Positions 34,518-44,143 of a stretch of 64,000 nucleotides of DNA are shown one piece after another; position 1 is the first letter of the stretch; each line of letters starts with the position of its first letter. The notes beneath the pieces were generated by a model. That model searched no databases. It saw nothing but the letters and a program-made list of their open reading frames with translations, and was not told where the DNA came from. The translations under genes and the position numbers were made by a program. Source of the stretch: Stomorhina lunata (lineage: Eukaryota > Arthropoda > Insecta > Diptera > Rhiniidae); the NCBI GenBank assembly GCA_933228675.1, contig OW121744.1, positions 56,687,775 through 56,751,774 on the forward strand, given 5' to 3'.

Positions 34518-35339
34518 CCCAGTAAGAAAAAAGGTTTATTCTCAATTAAGGATGATTTGAAAATAAATCTTTTTTCAAAGGTCAAATGTTTGATACTGAT
34601 TTGATACTGATTTGAGAATAATAGCGTTCTCAACAAAAAGGGGACTTTATTCTCAAATTGAGAAATGCCTTTATTCTCAAATCATTATCAAACCTCATTC
34701 TCAAAGGTTTTTCAAATGTGGATATAATCTACATGCGGAACATAAATAAAATGGCGTTGTATTTTTGAGTTTGTTTATTTGTTTTTGAAAACGATGCATC
34801 ATATTTGAATTCTTCTGCTTAAAATATATTTTTTTTATTGTTAGGTAAAAAAAATTTAAGAAACAAAGAAAATTTACTTATGCCTATGGATATTATTGAA
34901 TTTTTAATCTTGACATTTTTTAAGCAAGGTTTTATGGTCAAATATGGATCCATTTTAAAAAATCCGAAAGAAATAACGAATTTCTTTGAAATGCAATGCC
35001 ATTCCATTAAAATATCTTAAACATTATTTTTTTAACATAAATTATTTTTTTTTTAAGTTTGAAAAAAATTTGATATAAGGTTTGATATCAAATTTATATA
35101 ACACCACTTTTCAAATTATTCTCAAATCATCTTAGGGTTTGATAATGATTTGAGAATAACCTTTATTCTCAATTTGAGAAACTATAATTTTTCAAACGTT
35201 TATTCTCAAATGAACCCTCATTTGAAAATGAATGTGGATCTCAAACATCTGTTCAGGTTTGAAAAAAGTTTGAAAAAAACGTTTGATATCAAATGTAAAA
35301 GTCATCATATTTCAAACTTTTGACACTGTTCTTACTGGG
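34518..35339. mobile_element. 822 bp MITE with CCCAGTAAGAA termini
   Basis: Starts CCCAGTAAGAAAAAAGG and ends GACACTGTTCTTACTGGG, giving 11 bp perfect terminal inverted repeats. TTATTCTCAAA / TTTGAGAATAA words recur at least nine times, mostly near both ends and in both orientations (for example 34613, 34650, 34672, 35119, 35149, 35165, 35203). No ORF of note. No clear target duplication was found, so the superfamily is open. Confidence 0.7.
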
Positions 35340-37236
35340 TTATTACCCCTAGGTCTCCCTTTTGTTGGTTTTTTCAACTAGCACAGTGTTATCTTAATTC
35401 GAAAAAAATCTTCATACAAGCGCGGGACAGTCTAATGCACATTCAATACGATGGTCTTGACCAGTCAGTTATCATATGCTTTAAATTAGATTTAAAAAGA
35501 AAATACTTTTTAAATCATATTTATTCTATTTTCCCCCCATTAAACACAACTTAAAATTTTAGATATTGAATCATATAATTTGTGTTTACATGAGATGTAA
35601 ATTTCAGTACAGACAATAATAATGGCCAGAGGTAAAAAGAAAGTTACTATTGGGGTAGCTATTGTTGTACCTTAAGAAATAAACTTTAAAGTTAATAGAA
35701 AAACCGAAAACAATGAAACCGTTATAAAAAAATATAAACTTTAATACAATATAAAACGAGTATAAAGAACACAAAAAAGCTGAGGCTATAAATAAAACAA
35801 ATAGACTAAAAACTTAAAATGAACTTTAAGAAAAATCAAGAAATTAAACAATGGAAATAATTTAATATTAAAATAGTTTACTCATTTTTTATAAATTTAG
35901 TTCAAAGTGCCAATGTCTTTCAGATTCTTTATGCTACGATTAGAAGAGGTAGTAAGTGTGAAAAAAAGCTTTTACCCCGGTCTTTAAACACACACACACA
36001 CATCTATACACTCTGACAACTACAAATGAGTTAAGCTAAGAAGAGACTAAAAGCTAGACTTGGAAATTGTGGCTGAGAGTTGTTGGGTTTTAGTTGCAAA
36101 GAAAGCAGAGAAGAGTTGAGATCGTGCAAAGACTTAAGCGCACGCGTTTGTTTCTTAAGTCTTTTGTTTTCACTTTAAAAATACGAGTCATTCGGGCGAG
36201 TTAAATTGTAGTTAAAAATTTTATAAAAAAAAAAATTCTTCTATTATTCTTTAAACAAAGTGAAAAAAAGAAATGTGTAAAATATGCTAATAAATATTAA
36301 AAATAATTCAACTTTGGGGCGACGACATAAAACCGTTAAGAAATTTTTATAAGTCCAACTGTGATTGGATCTGTGTGATTGTGTTTAAACTCAAAAAATA
36401 TATAAAAAATATAAAAAAAATCTACATAAAAACAAAAGGAAATACAAATAAAATTCCAATGAAATACAATGATAATAAAATTATAAATACAGTTGTTTGC
36501 TTCTTTTTGTTAAGTGATCTTGGATTTGTTTAAATCTAAAAGTAATATAAAATTTATACGTACAGCAACAAAATACAGAAGTAATTTCTTTCAATTGTTT
36601 CGTTTTACAAATGATCATCAACTTATAAATTCAATTTAAACTGTGTGACATGCATGCAATTCCGATTTTTTTTTGTTTTGTTGTAAATTATATCTAAACA
36701 AAACAACAAAAAATTCAAAAATAAAAAAAAAACGAGAAAATAAATTCAAGAAGAAAATTTGTTACAAATTTCGCTTTTTAATTAAACCCGTTACCAAACA
36801 CCAAAAACTGAAAAGAAACTTATACATATCAACAATCGAAAGTAGTTTAAAAACAAAACTAAGTTTTTGTTCATATTTTATTTAATTACATATTAAACAG
36901 TTTGTAAAGAAAGAAAATAATATTAAAGCTCAAGCCAACAAACATCCAACTACATATAATTATTAAAAACAAGTTCTAAAATTATACGATTATCATCATA
37001 AGATCTTTTCAACACTCTTACTTTTTTTTAACAGTAACGAGTGTTCCGAATAAAATTATAAAGTTTAAAAAATCTTATGTACAAATTTACCTGACAATTA
37101 AATGTTGACATAAAGGGAGGACAAACTTGAGGCTAGAAAGAAAATAGACAAATTGTTACCAAATTTCGCTTATCGGTTTATATTTACAAAATATTTATCT
37201 GTGCAAAGTTTTAGTGCCAATATCTTATCAATAATT
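35340..37236. other. Less repetitive noncoding block, possible promoter/5' UTR
   Basis: No coding ORF. Between 35990 and 36180 lie a (CA)n run, GA-rich stretches (GAAAGCAGAGAAGAGTTGAG) and an 11 bp perfect inverted repeat, AAAGACTTAAG (36128-36138) with CTTAAGTCTTT (36154-36164). GAGTCATTCGGGCGAG near 36186 fits the insect initiator consensus (TCAKTY). A-rich sequence like that of long fly 5' UTRs follows. Suggestive only. Confidence 0.3.
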
Positions 37237-37241
37237 GTATA

Positions 37242-37331
<90 letters not shown>

Positions 37332-37332
37332 G
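37237..37332. repeat. (TA)n microsatellite
   Basis: Nearly pure TA dinucleotides over about 95 bp. Confidence 0.95.
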
Positions 37333-37995
37333 AATGGCTATCTCGAAAACGGCTCTAACGATTTTGATAAAATTTGGACAGTGGGTATCTTTTTTGATGT
37401 ATAGGTCGAAGAAGAAGGGACTTTTGGAACTTTTACCTCTAAGAGGGTAAAAACGGGTAAAAAGTGGAAAAAATCGAAAACGCTATGTCTCCTAAAGTAA
37501 TAGGTATAGAAACAAAATTAAAATTACGTTTTAAACAGCTTTGAAAATAAGCGGACAGGTGTTTGGTACTTTTTTGAAACTATGTCCGATAGGGGATAAA
37601 AAAGGGTGAAAATAGTTTTTTTGGCACCTTTTTAACCCACTCTTATATTTTAAACTAAATAATATAGAAAGAAACTTGGTACTGCAATCAATAGATGTAA
37701 AAAAAACATGAAACACGTATTTGGTACTTTTTTGATTTTGGAGCCAAAATGGGTAAAAAAGGGATAAAATGATAACTTAACATCTTCAAAGTAATATGAA
37801 TAGGAACATTATACATTATGTTAAATGCGTTTTAAAAAAATGTACCGCAGTCAATTGGCACCAAAAAAGTACCAAATATACATATAGAACTTTTAGAAAT
37901 TAGGGAATAAAAAGGGGGAAAAATTAGTATTATTTTAAACAAATGAATGTTTGTCTGTATGTATGTTCTTTATAGAATAGTAAACTGTGAATTTG
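37333..37995 (+). repeat. Dispersed repeat, family D
   Basis: Contains AAGCGGACAGGTGTTTGGTACTTTT-type sequence and repeated GGGATAAAAAAGGG / AATAGGTATAGAAAC words with about 160-200 bp internal periodicity. A second copy is at 49440-50060. Noncoding and unclassified. Confidence 0.65.
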
Positions 37996-38029
37996 ATTGT
38001 GTTATGCTCTTTAGCGATGATGTTGCGGA

Positions 38030-38640
38030 TAAGCCGGCGTAGGTTTTAAAGCTGATAAGACTAATTTCCGACAGATGGCGCCACTGAAAATTACTAAAAA
38101 TTAATTAAATCGTAAACTGTACATTTGATCATGCTATGATCTTTAGCAAAGTTGTAGCGCATGAGCCGACGAAGGCTTTTTAGTTGGTATGAATAATTTC
38201 CGACAGGTGGCGCTACAGAAACTTACTCAAAGTCAATTTAATCGTAATCTGTACACTTAATCATGCTACAATCTTTAGCAAAGTTGTTGCCCATGAGCCG
38301 ACGAAGGTTTCTTTGTTGGTATGAAGAAATTTCGACAGGTGGCGCTACTGAAATTTACTCAAAGTCAATTTAATCGTATGCTGTACATTTAATCATGCTA
38401 TAATCTTCAGCAAAGTTGTTACGGATAAGCCGAAGAAGGTTTATGAATTGGAATAAGCAAAGTCCGACAGGTGGCGCCACAGAAAACTACTCAAAATGAA
38501 TTAAATCGTAAACTGTGCATTTGATCAGACTATAATCTTTAGCAAAGTTGTTGCGCATGAGTCGACAGAGGTTTCTGTTGATATGAGTAATTTCCAAAAT
38601 TATTCAAAATGAGTTAAACTGTAAACTATGCAAACTATGT
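38030..38640 (+). repeat. ~131 bp tandem repeat (GGTGGCGCCACTG family), second array
   Basis: Units begin near 38071, 38203, 38334 and 38465, so the period is about 131 bp. The shared core is TTTCCGACAGGTGGCGC, AAATCGTAAACTGTACATTT, ATCATGCTATAATCTTTAGC and AAAGTTGTTGCGCATGAGCC. Same family as 33390-34320, better conserved here. Confidence 0.85.
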
Positions 38641-39930
38641 GTTGGTCGGACAAAATAAATCAAATAATTCAAAATTAACTGAATATTTCTACAATGTCTT
38701 TCCTCTAAATTTATTTTAGCACTTTATAATATAAAATATATAAAAACTTTAAAATGTTCCTCAAAATGCTTATCATAAAGCTCCGAGCAAGGCTCGGTCT
38801 ACCAGGTACTCTTTAGATTTATAAGCGTTTTTATTCTTTTCTGGGTATTTAAAATACTTTTGAGAATGTGTCTTATATGGGAGGTATGTTCAAATATGGA
38901 CCGATTCCTATTAAATTAGGTAAACTGAATATTATTGAAATACAATTAAATTTGTGGCTGTAAAGGGCCAAAAACTCTATTCCGGATAGGCATCCCTAGG
39001 GGAGGTATCCGAAATAGTAATACGATTTTGCCCAAAAAGTATAGGTATAGTTCTTGGACCAAAATATGAGTAGGTGCCAAATTTCATATCTTTAAGGGCC
39101 TTAGTTTGTTGTGGTTTGTTCACTTAAACCCATTTCCCGGTCGCCTAATTTCTTGATTCTCATGCAAAAGCTAAACTGTTTTAGACGGCTGTGTAACTTG
39201 TGGCGTGGCCTTGCTGAAACCAAATTGAACATTAGCCAATTGTGGTAGAGCCGAGTTTCATCTTTAAGAGCGTCCGATCTTTTTAATGGTCCAGGCAAAA
39301 CATGAGAACGAGACAGCCAATTGACATTTCCAAATCAAAAAAGTAAACCACCGACTAATGCAATACCTGCTAATTAAAAGGCCACTGGGAAATCCAGCAA
39401 CGCACAGTCGGTTAAAAAAAAATAGGGAAATAATTAAAGAACTTTTAAACGGTAAGCTCAATTATAACGAATTTTCACTATTGAGGAGGAATATTCGAGC
39501 TTAAGTTCAGAATTCGGAGTCTGTAGACTTATCAGGAGGGGTGCTAAATAACCTCAAAGTAGGGCACCTCGGGTTTTTCGAAGATTAAAAACGATTCAAA
39601 AGTCACATTTTTCATCCGATATAAATAATTTGTATATGTACGAAATATGCTAGCTGAGATTTATCTATATGAGATCTCCTATAGTATATGAGATATTTGA
39701 CTTCGAAAAAAATGTTTTTTTTTTCAACTTTTTGGCGAATACGTGTGGCTTGTTGCGTTGTCTTGCTGAAACCAAACGTCAACATTAGCCAACTACGGTA
39801 ACGCAGAGAACTCGAAGTGACTGGATTATAGTCTTGACATCAAGATAAAATACAAAAAAGTGGGCCCATGGGGGGGATCAAAAAATAAATGACTTCTTGT
39901 AAAACAAATCATACTTTCAGCACAAATTTG
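38641..39930. other. Noncoding, unclassified repeats
   Basis: No ORF with protein character. TTGCTGAAACCAAA-type segments with ACATTAGCCAA occur twice (about 39208-39240 and 39763-39800), marking two diverged copies of an unidentified repeat. A stretch near 38790 (CTCCGAGCAAGGCTCGGTC) recurs near 53062. Confidence 0.45.
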
Positions 39931-40424
39931 TATATCCTTCACCACCATAGGTGGAAAGGGTATTATAAGTTTATGCTGATGTATGTAACGCATAGAAATA
40001 TTTGTCTTAGACCCACCTTTTAGTCCGTCCGTCTGGACGGTTGGTTGGCTGGCTGGACCCCCATGTAAACCTTGTAATCAAACTACAGGTCGCAATTCTA
40101 AAGATAATTTGATAAAATTTGGCACAGATAATCTTTTTGATAGTGGCTATTGAACTTCTTCAAAATCGGTATATTATTTATGGTACCTCCCATAGGTCCC
40201 ACTTCCCGGAATTGATATATTGGACACAAATATCAATATTTTTTCATGAAATTTAAAACAAATACTGCTTATGTAAACTGAAATCACTGTACCGAATTTC
40301 GTTGAAATCGGTCCACATTTGACCATAGCTCCCATATAAACTCTTCTGTCAAAACGCACTAAATGAGACAAAAATCTTTAAAACGCTCGTAAACCTGAAG
40401 AAAATGTTAATTTTAAGTTCATTA
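39931..40424 (+). repeat. Family C repeat, partial copy
   Basis: Begins CTTCACCACCATAGGTGGAA and includes GTAACGCATAGAAATATTTG. The same ~495 bp section starts again at about 40428, so this is a tandem partial copy. Confidence 0.8.
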
Positions 40425-40972
40425 TACCCTTCACCACCATAGGTGGAAAGGGTATTATAAGTTTGTGCTGATGTATGTAACGCATAGAAATATTTGTCTC
40501 AGACTTTTATTTTAGTATTCCAATAGTCTTAGAATCAATTTTCGAGTTGATTTAGCGATGTCAGTCCGTCTGGACGGCTGGCTGGCTGGCTGGACCCCCA
40601 TGTAAACCATGTAATCAAAGTACAGGTCGAAATTCTAAAGATAATTTGATGAAATTTAACGTAGTTTTTTTTTATAGTGTGACCATGGCTATTGAAATTC
40701 GTCAAAACCTGCCCATTATTTATGGTACCTCCCATAGGTCTAACTTCCCGGAATTGATATATTGGCCACGAATATCAGTATTTTTCATGAAATTTAAAAC
40801 AAATACTGCTTATGCGAACTTAAATCACTGTACAAAATTTCGGTCCATATTTGACCATAGCTCCCATACAAACTCTTCTGTCAAAACTCACAAAATGAGA
40901 CAAAAATCACTAAAACGCTCGTAAATCTGTAATCAGGTATGTGATGAAAATCGATCGTTTTCAAATCGTTCG

Positions 40973-40975
<3 letters not shown>

Positions 40976-41064
<89 letters not shown>
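40976..41064. repeat. (TA)n microsatellite, left of mariner
   Basis: About 88 bp of pure TA between the MITE arm and the mariner terminus. Confidence 0.95.
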
Positions 41065-41066
<2 letters not shown>

Positions 41067-41991
41067 GGGTGTTTTTTTTAGAGGTATAGAACTTCGAATT
41101 GAAACAAAACACAAGAAAATCGTTTTAATGTCCATCAATTTGGCTTTATTGGAAGGATAATTTTATGCCATTAATGTTTAAATATGATTTCGGGCATGTG
41201 GCCGCCGCGGCTGGCTCGAATAAAGCCAATTATACAGGTCCAATTTTCAACAACTTTTTCTAGCATATGGGGCCGTATGTTGGCAATAACGCCACGAATG
41301 TTGGCTTCCAAGTCCCCTAACGTTTCTGGTTTGTTGGCGTAGACGAGCGACTTCACATATCCCCAAAGAAAATAATCCAGTGGTGTCAAATCGCACGATC
41401 ATGGTGGCCAATTGACCAATTTGCGATGAAAATCAGCATCGAGATCAATCTCATTTTCGGCCCATACACCAAAATCACGACGCATTGCATGGTCTCGCGG
41501 CTTCAATACTTGCACAAGCTGGATCTTGTAAGGTCGCAAGCCAAGATCTTTGCGCAAAATCTTCCATAAAGTTGATGGACAAAGCTCCAATTGCTGTGCA
41601 CGGTGGCGAATCAATTCATTCGGATCCTCTTCAACACTTTGCTCTACAGCGGCAATTGTTTTTTCGGTGCGCACTGTTCGACGTCGCTGCGGATGCGTAT
41701 TATCACATAGAGTAAACGTAGTGCGAAAACGATCCATGGTTAACCGAACTAATTGCTCTGATGGACGATTATGTCGACCATAAAATGGACGGAGCTTGTG
41801 GTAAACTTCGCGAACTGAACCATTATTTTCGAAATAAATTTGCACGATTTGCAAGCGTTGTTCTTTTGTCAACCTGTTCATGATGAAATGGCAAACCAAA
41901 CTAAATATTAATCAATTGACAGCTGACAAAATGGCCGCCAGTTAAAAAAGTGATGCCAACTTAAAGTTCTATACCTCAATAAAAAACACCC
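41067..41991 (-). mobile_element. Mariner-like element, catalytic core deleted in frame
   Basis: Terminal inverted repeats: left GGGTGTTTTTTTTAGAGGTA, right end reading GGGTGTTTTTTATTGAGGTA on minus, continuing TAGAACTT. The minus-strand transposase frame runs from 41881 (MNRLTKEQRL) to 41171. It keeps the N-terminal helix-turn-helix region (IVQIYFENNGSVREVYHKLR) and the C-terminal DLTPLDYFLWGYV segment. The join at DFHRKLVNWPP removes roughly 120 residues holding the first two catalytic aspartates. One in-frame TGA follows WPP, probably from CGA. Non-autonomous. It sits between two TA tracts, in keeping with TA targeting. Confidence 0.85.

Positions 41992-41994
<3 letters not shown>

Positions 41995-42067
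<73 letters not shown>
41995..42067. repeat. (TA)n microsatellite, right of mariner
   Basis: About 70 bp of TA repeats linking the mariner end to the inner arm of the MITE. Confidence 0.95.
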
Positions 42068-42075
<8 letters not shown>

Positions 42076-42313
42076 TATTTGAGGTATTTTTCCGCTATTT
42101 TTCCAAAAAAAAATCAAACCAAATGAAAGATAAAATATCAGTCGAAAGGATTAAATATTTTATCTTTCATTTGGTTTGAATTTGAATTTTTTTGGAAAAA
42201 TAACCGAAAATTACCTCAAAAATATATCTGAAATCGAACGATTTGAAAACGATAGATATCCATCACATACCTGATAGAGTTTATTTTTTGCATAACATAC
42301 TCTGCTAAGAGAC

Positions 42314-42320
42314 GGACGTG
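42314..42320 (+). promoter_or_regulatory. Internal promoter element of the jockey LINE
   Basis: GGACGTGT matches the RGACGTGY element found near +25 to +30 in fly jockey, F, Doc and I elements. It predicts transcription start close to 42290, the basis for the 5' boundary given. Confidence 0.6.
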
Positions 42321-42520
42321 TTTTTTGGCTCCTTCTGATGAGGCTCAGAAATTGTTAATTTAAAAAAGAAATAAATCACAAAAAAAATATATAATATCGA
42401 AAATAGACGATCTTTTAATATATTAGTGAAGTGAAGCAGTGAATATTTAATATAATAAAGTTAAAGTTAAATTATTCTAAAATATATAAACAAAAATCTC
42501 AACAAAAAAAATAAAAGTGC

Positions 42521-44143
42521 ATGAGTGATATACAACAACAAAATCGAAGGCTCTCCCTAAATGGTAGAAATGCCTACATATCAATAACAACAGAATCAAG
42601 TGAAAACAAAAATCTATATGACAAAGAGTATAACAGAAACTACTTAACAGCGAAAACAATTGAGAGAGCACGGTCCCTTTCTCCCTCGCTCAACTCAATT
42701 GATATTACATTTGCGCCAAATCAATCAACAACAAATTCTTGTGCGATAAATAAGTCTACATATGCGCCAGGTCAAACAAAAACAATTACTTGTGCAAACG
42801 ACAAAGAAAAAGAAAATATAAAAAATCAAAACATTGAAAATACAGTCAGTGCCAAAAAAACAGACGCATCCAAGCAGTCTGTGAGTGAATGTTTTAATTT
42901 GTCCAATATTGATGTTGGTGGTACCAGTTCAAATAACAAGGTTACTAAACAGATCCAGACAGGTATTGACCGGTACTTTTCCATACCGAAACGTAAGTCG
43001 AGTCCTACGTCCTTGCGCCAGGAACCTCTCCTTAAACAGGCGAAAATAACCAATAGTCCATTATCAGGAAATATGTCGGTAAGTAAAAACCGCTTTGAAT
43101 TACTAGCCCCCCCTGAAGATGAAAACCAGGCGCATAGCACGGTTAAAGTACTTAAACCTCCACCCATATTCTTGCGAGAACAAACAAATAACTCCATTGT
43201 GAACAATTTATCCCAAATAATAGGCAAGGATAACTTCCATGTCGTTTCAATTCGAAGAGGAAATGTATTTGAAACAAAAATCCAAGTTTATTTAGAAAAC
43301 AATTATAGAAAGGTAATTGATCATTTTGATTCCAATAATAAAAGTTACTACACATATCAATTGAAAAGTGCTAAAGGTTTGATTGTAGTAATTAAAGGTA
43401 TAGATAGCTCTGTTCCGATCAATGAGATAAAAAGCGCTCTTGAAATCGAAGGTTACGAAGTGAAGTCCGTTCACAATATCCTTAATAAAAATAAAGTTCC
43501 TCAACCACTTTTTAGAGTGGAAATATCTTTTAACTCTTCCCAGCTAAAAAAAGGTCAACCTCACCCTATCTATAATTTAAGATATCTGCTTAGTCGCAGA
43601 ATTACTGTAGAAGAGCCAATTAGGCGCAGAGATCCTCCACAATGTCAAAACTGCCAGGAATTTGGGCACACCAAATCGTACTGCAAATTGCCTGCAGTAT
43701 GCGTAATATGTGGTGATATACACAGGACCTCCGAGTGTCCTAAGTCCAAGACGGACTCTACAACTAAAAAGTGCAGTAACTGTGGACAAAATCACACTGC
43801 TAACTACCGTGGTTGCCCTGTATTTTTACGTCTCAGACAACAGGCACCCTCTTCGCGAAGACCTACTACCGCTCAATACCAGGGCTCCTTTTTCCCGTCG
43901 CTCCCTACAGTTCCAGATCGTTCAAACAATAGTTCACAGCAAGGTAATCCCCCACCTCCAAATGGCTTCTCCTATGCTCATATGGTTAAAGAGGGTCCGC
44001 CAATTCAAACTAAAGAATCTCAAAGCTCCATTGAGAAACTAATTGAAACCATGAATAGCTTCATGTCTAATATGCAAAGTATGTTCCAGGAGATGATGAG
44101 AAATCAAAGCATGCTCATGCAAATTTTGTTGGAAAGGAAATGA
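42521..44143 (+). CDS. Jockey ORF1: nucleic-acid-binding Gag-like protein
   Basis: A 540-residue RNA-binding protein of the retrotransposon particle. The N-terminal third is polar and disordered. A middle folded region (about residues 215-360) reads IIGKDNFHVVSIRRGNVFET and onward, the RRM-like part of jockey Gag. Three CCHC knuckles follow at about 370-428: CQNCQEFGHTKSYC, CVICGDIHRTSEC and CSNCGQNHTANYRGC. A methionine-rich coiled-coil-like tail (MNSFMSNMQSMFQEMMRNQS) closes it. The stop overlaps the ORF2 start as ATGA, suggesting termination-reinitiation coupling. No internal stop or frameshift. Confidence 0.88.
   Translation: MSDIQQQNRRLSLNGRNAYISITTESSENKNLYDKEYNRNYLTAKTIERARSLSPSLNSIDITFAPNQSTTNSCAINKSTYAPGQTKTITCANDKEKENIKNQNIENTVSAKKTDASKQSVSECFNLSNIDVGGTSSNNKVTKQIQTGIDRYFSIPKRKSSPTSLRQEPLLKQAKITNSPLSGNMSVSKNRFELLAPPEDENQAHSTVKVLKPPPIFLREQTNNSIVNNLSQIIGKDNFHVVSIRRGNVFETKIQVYLENNYRKVIDHFDSNNKSYYTYQLKSAKGLIVVIKGIDSSVPINEIKSALEIEGYEVKSVHNILNKNKVPQPLFRVEISFNSSQLKKGQPHPIYNLRYLLSRRITVEEPIRRRDPPQCQNCQEFGHTKSYCKLPAVCVICGDIHRTSECPKSKTDSTTKKCSNCGQNHTANYRGCPVFLRLRQQAPSSRRPTTAQYQGSFFPSLPTVPDRSNNSSQQGNPPPPNGFSYAHMVKEGPPIQTKESQSSIEKLIETMNSFMSNMQSMFQEMMRNQSMLMQILLERK

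Larger units (their letters stand above)
40933..42275. mobile_element. Palindromic hairpin MITE, interrupted by (TA)n and a mariner
   Basis: Ends are ATCAGGTATGTGATG at left and CATCACATACCTGAT at right, continuing as long arms (ATCGTTTTCAAATCGTTCGA at left against its complement at right). The inner stem is perfect over 24 bp: 42114-42137 (starts TCAAACCAAATG) pairs with 42156-42179, loop 18 nt. Without the insert the element would be roughly 330 bp and almost fully self-complementary. The left arm is split inside an ATATAT tract by TA microsatellite and mariner DNA. The TIR looks hAT-like, but no 8 bp target duplication was seen. Confidence 0.8.

Noticed and set aside
36673..36885. 70-residue ORF as a coding exon
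   Set aside because: Lysine/asparagine-rich translation of A-rich DNA, no conserved motif.
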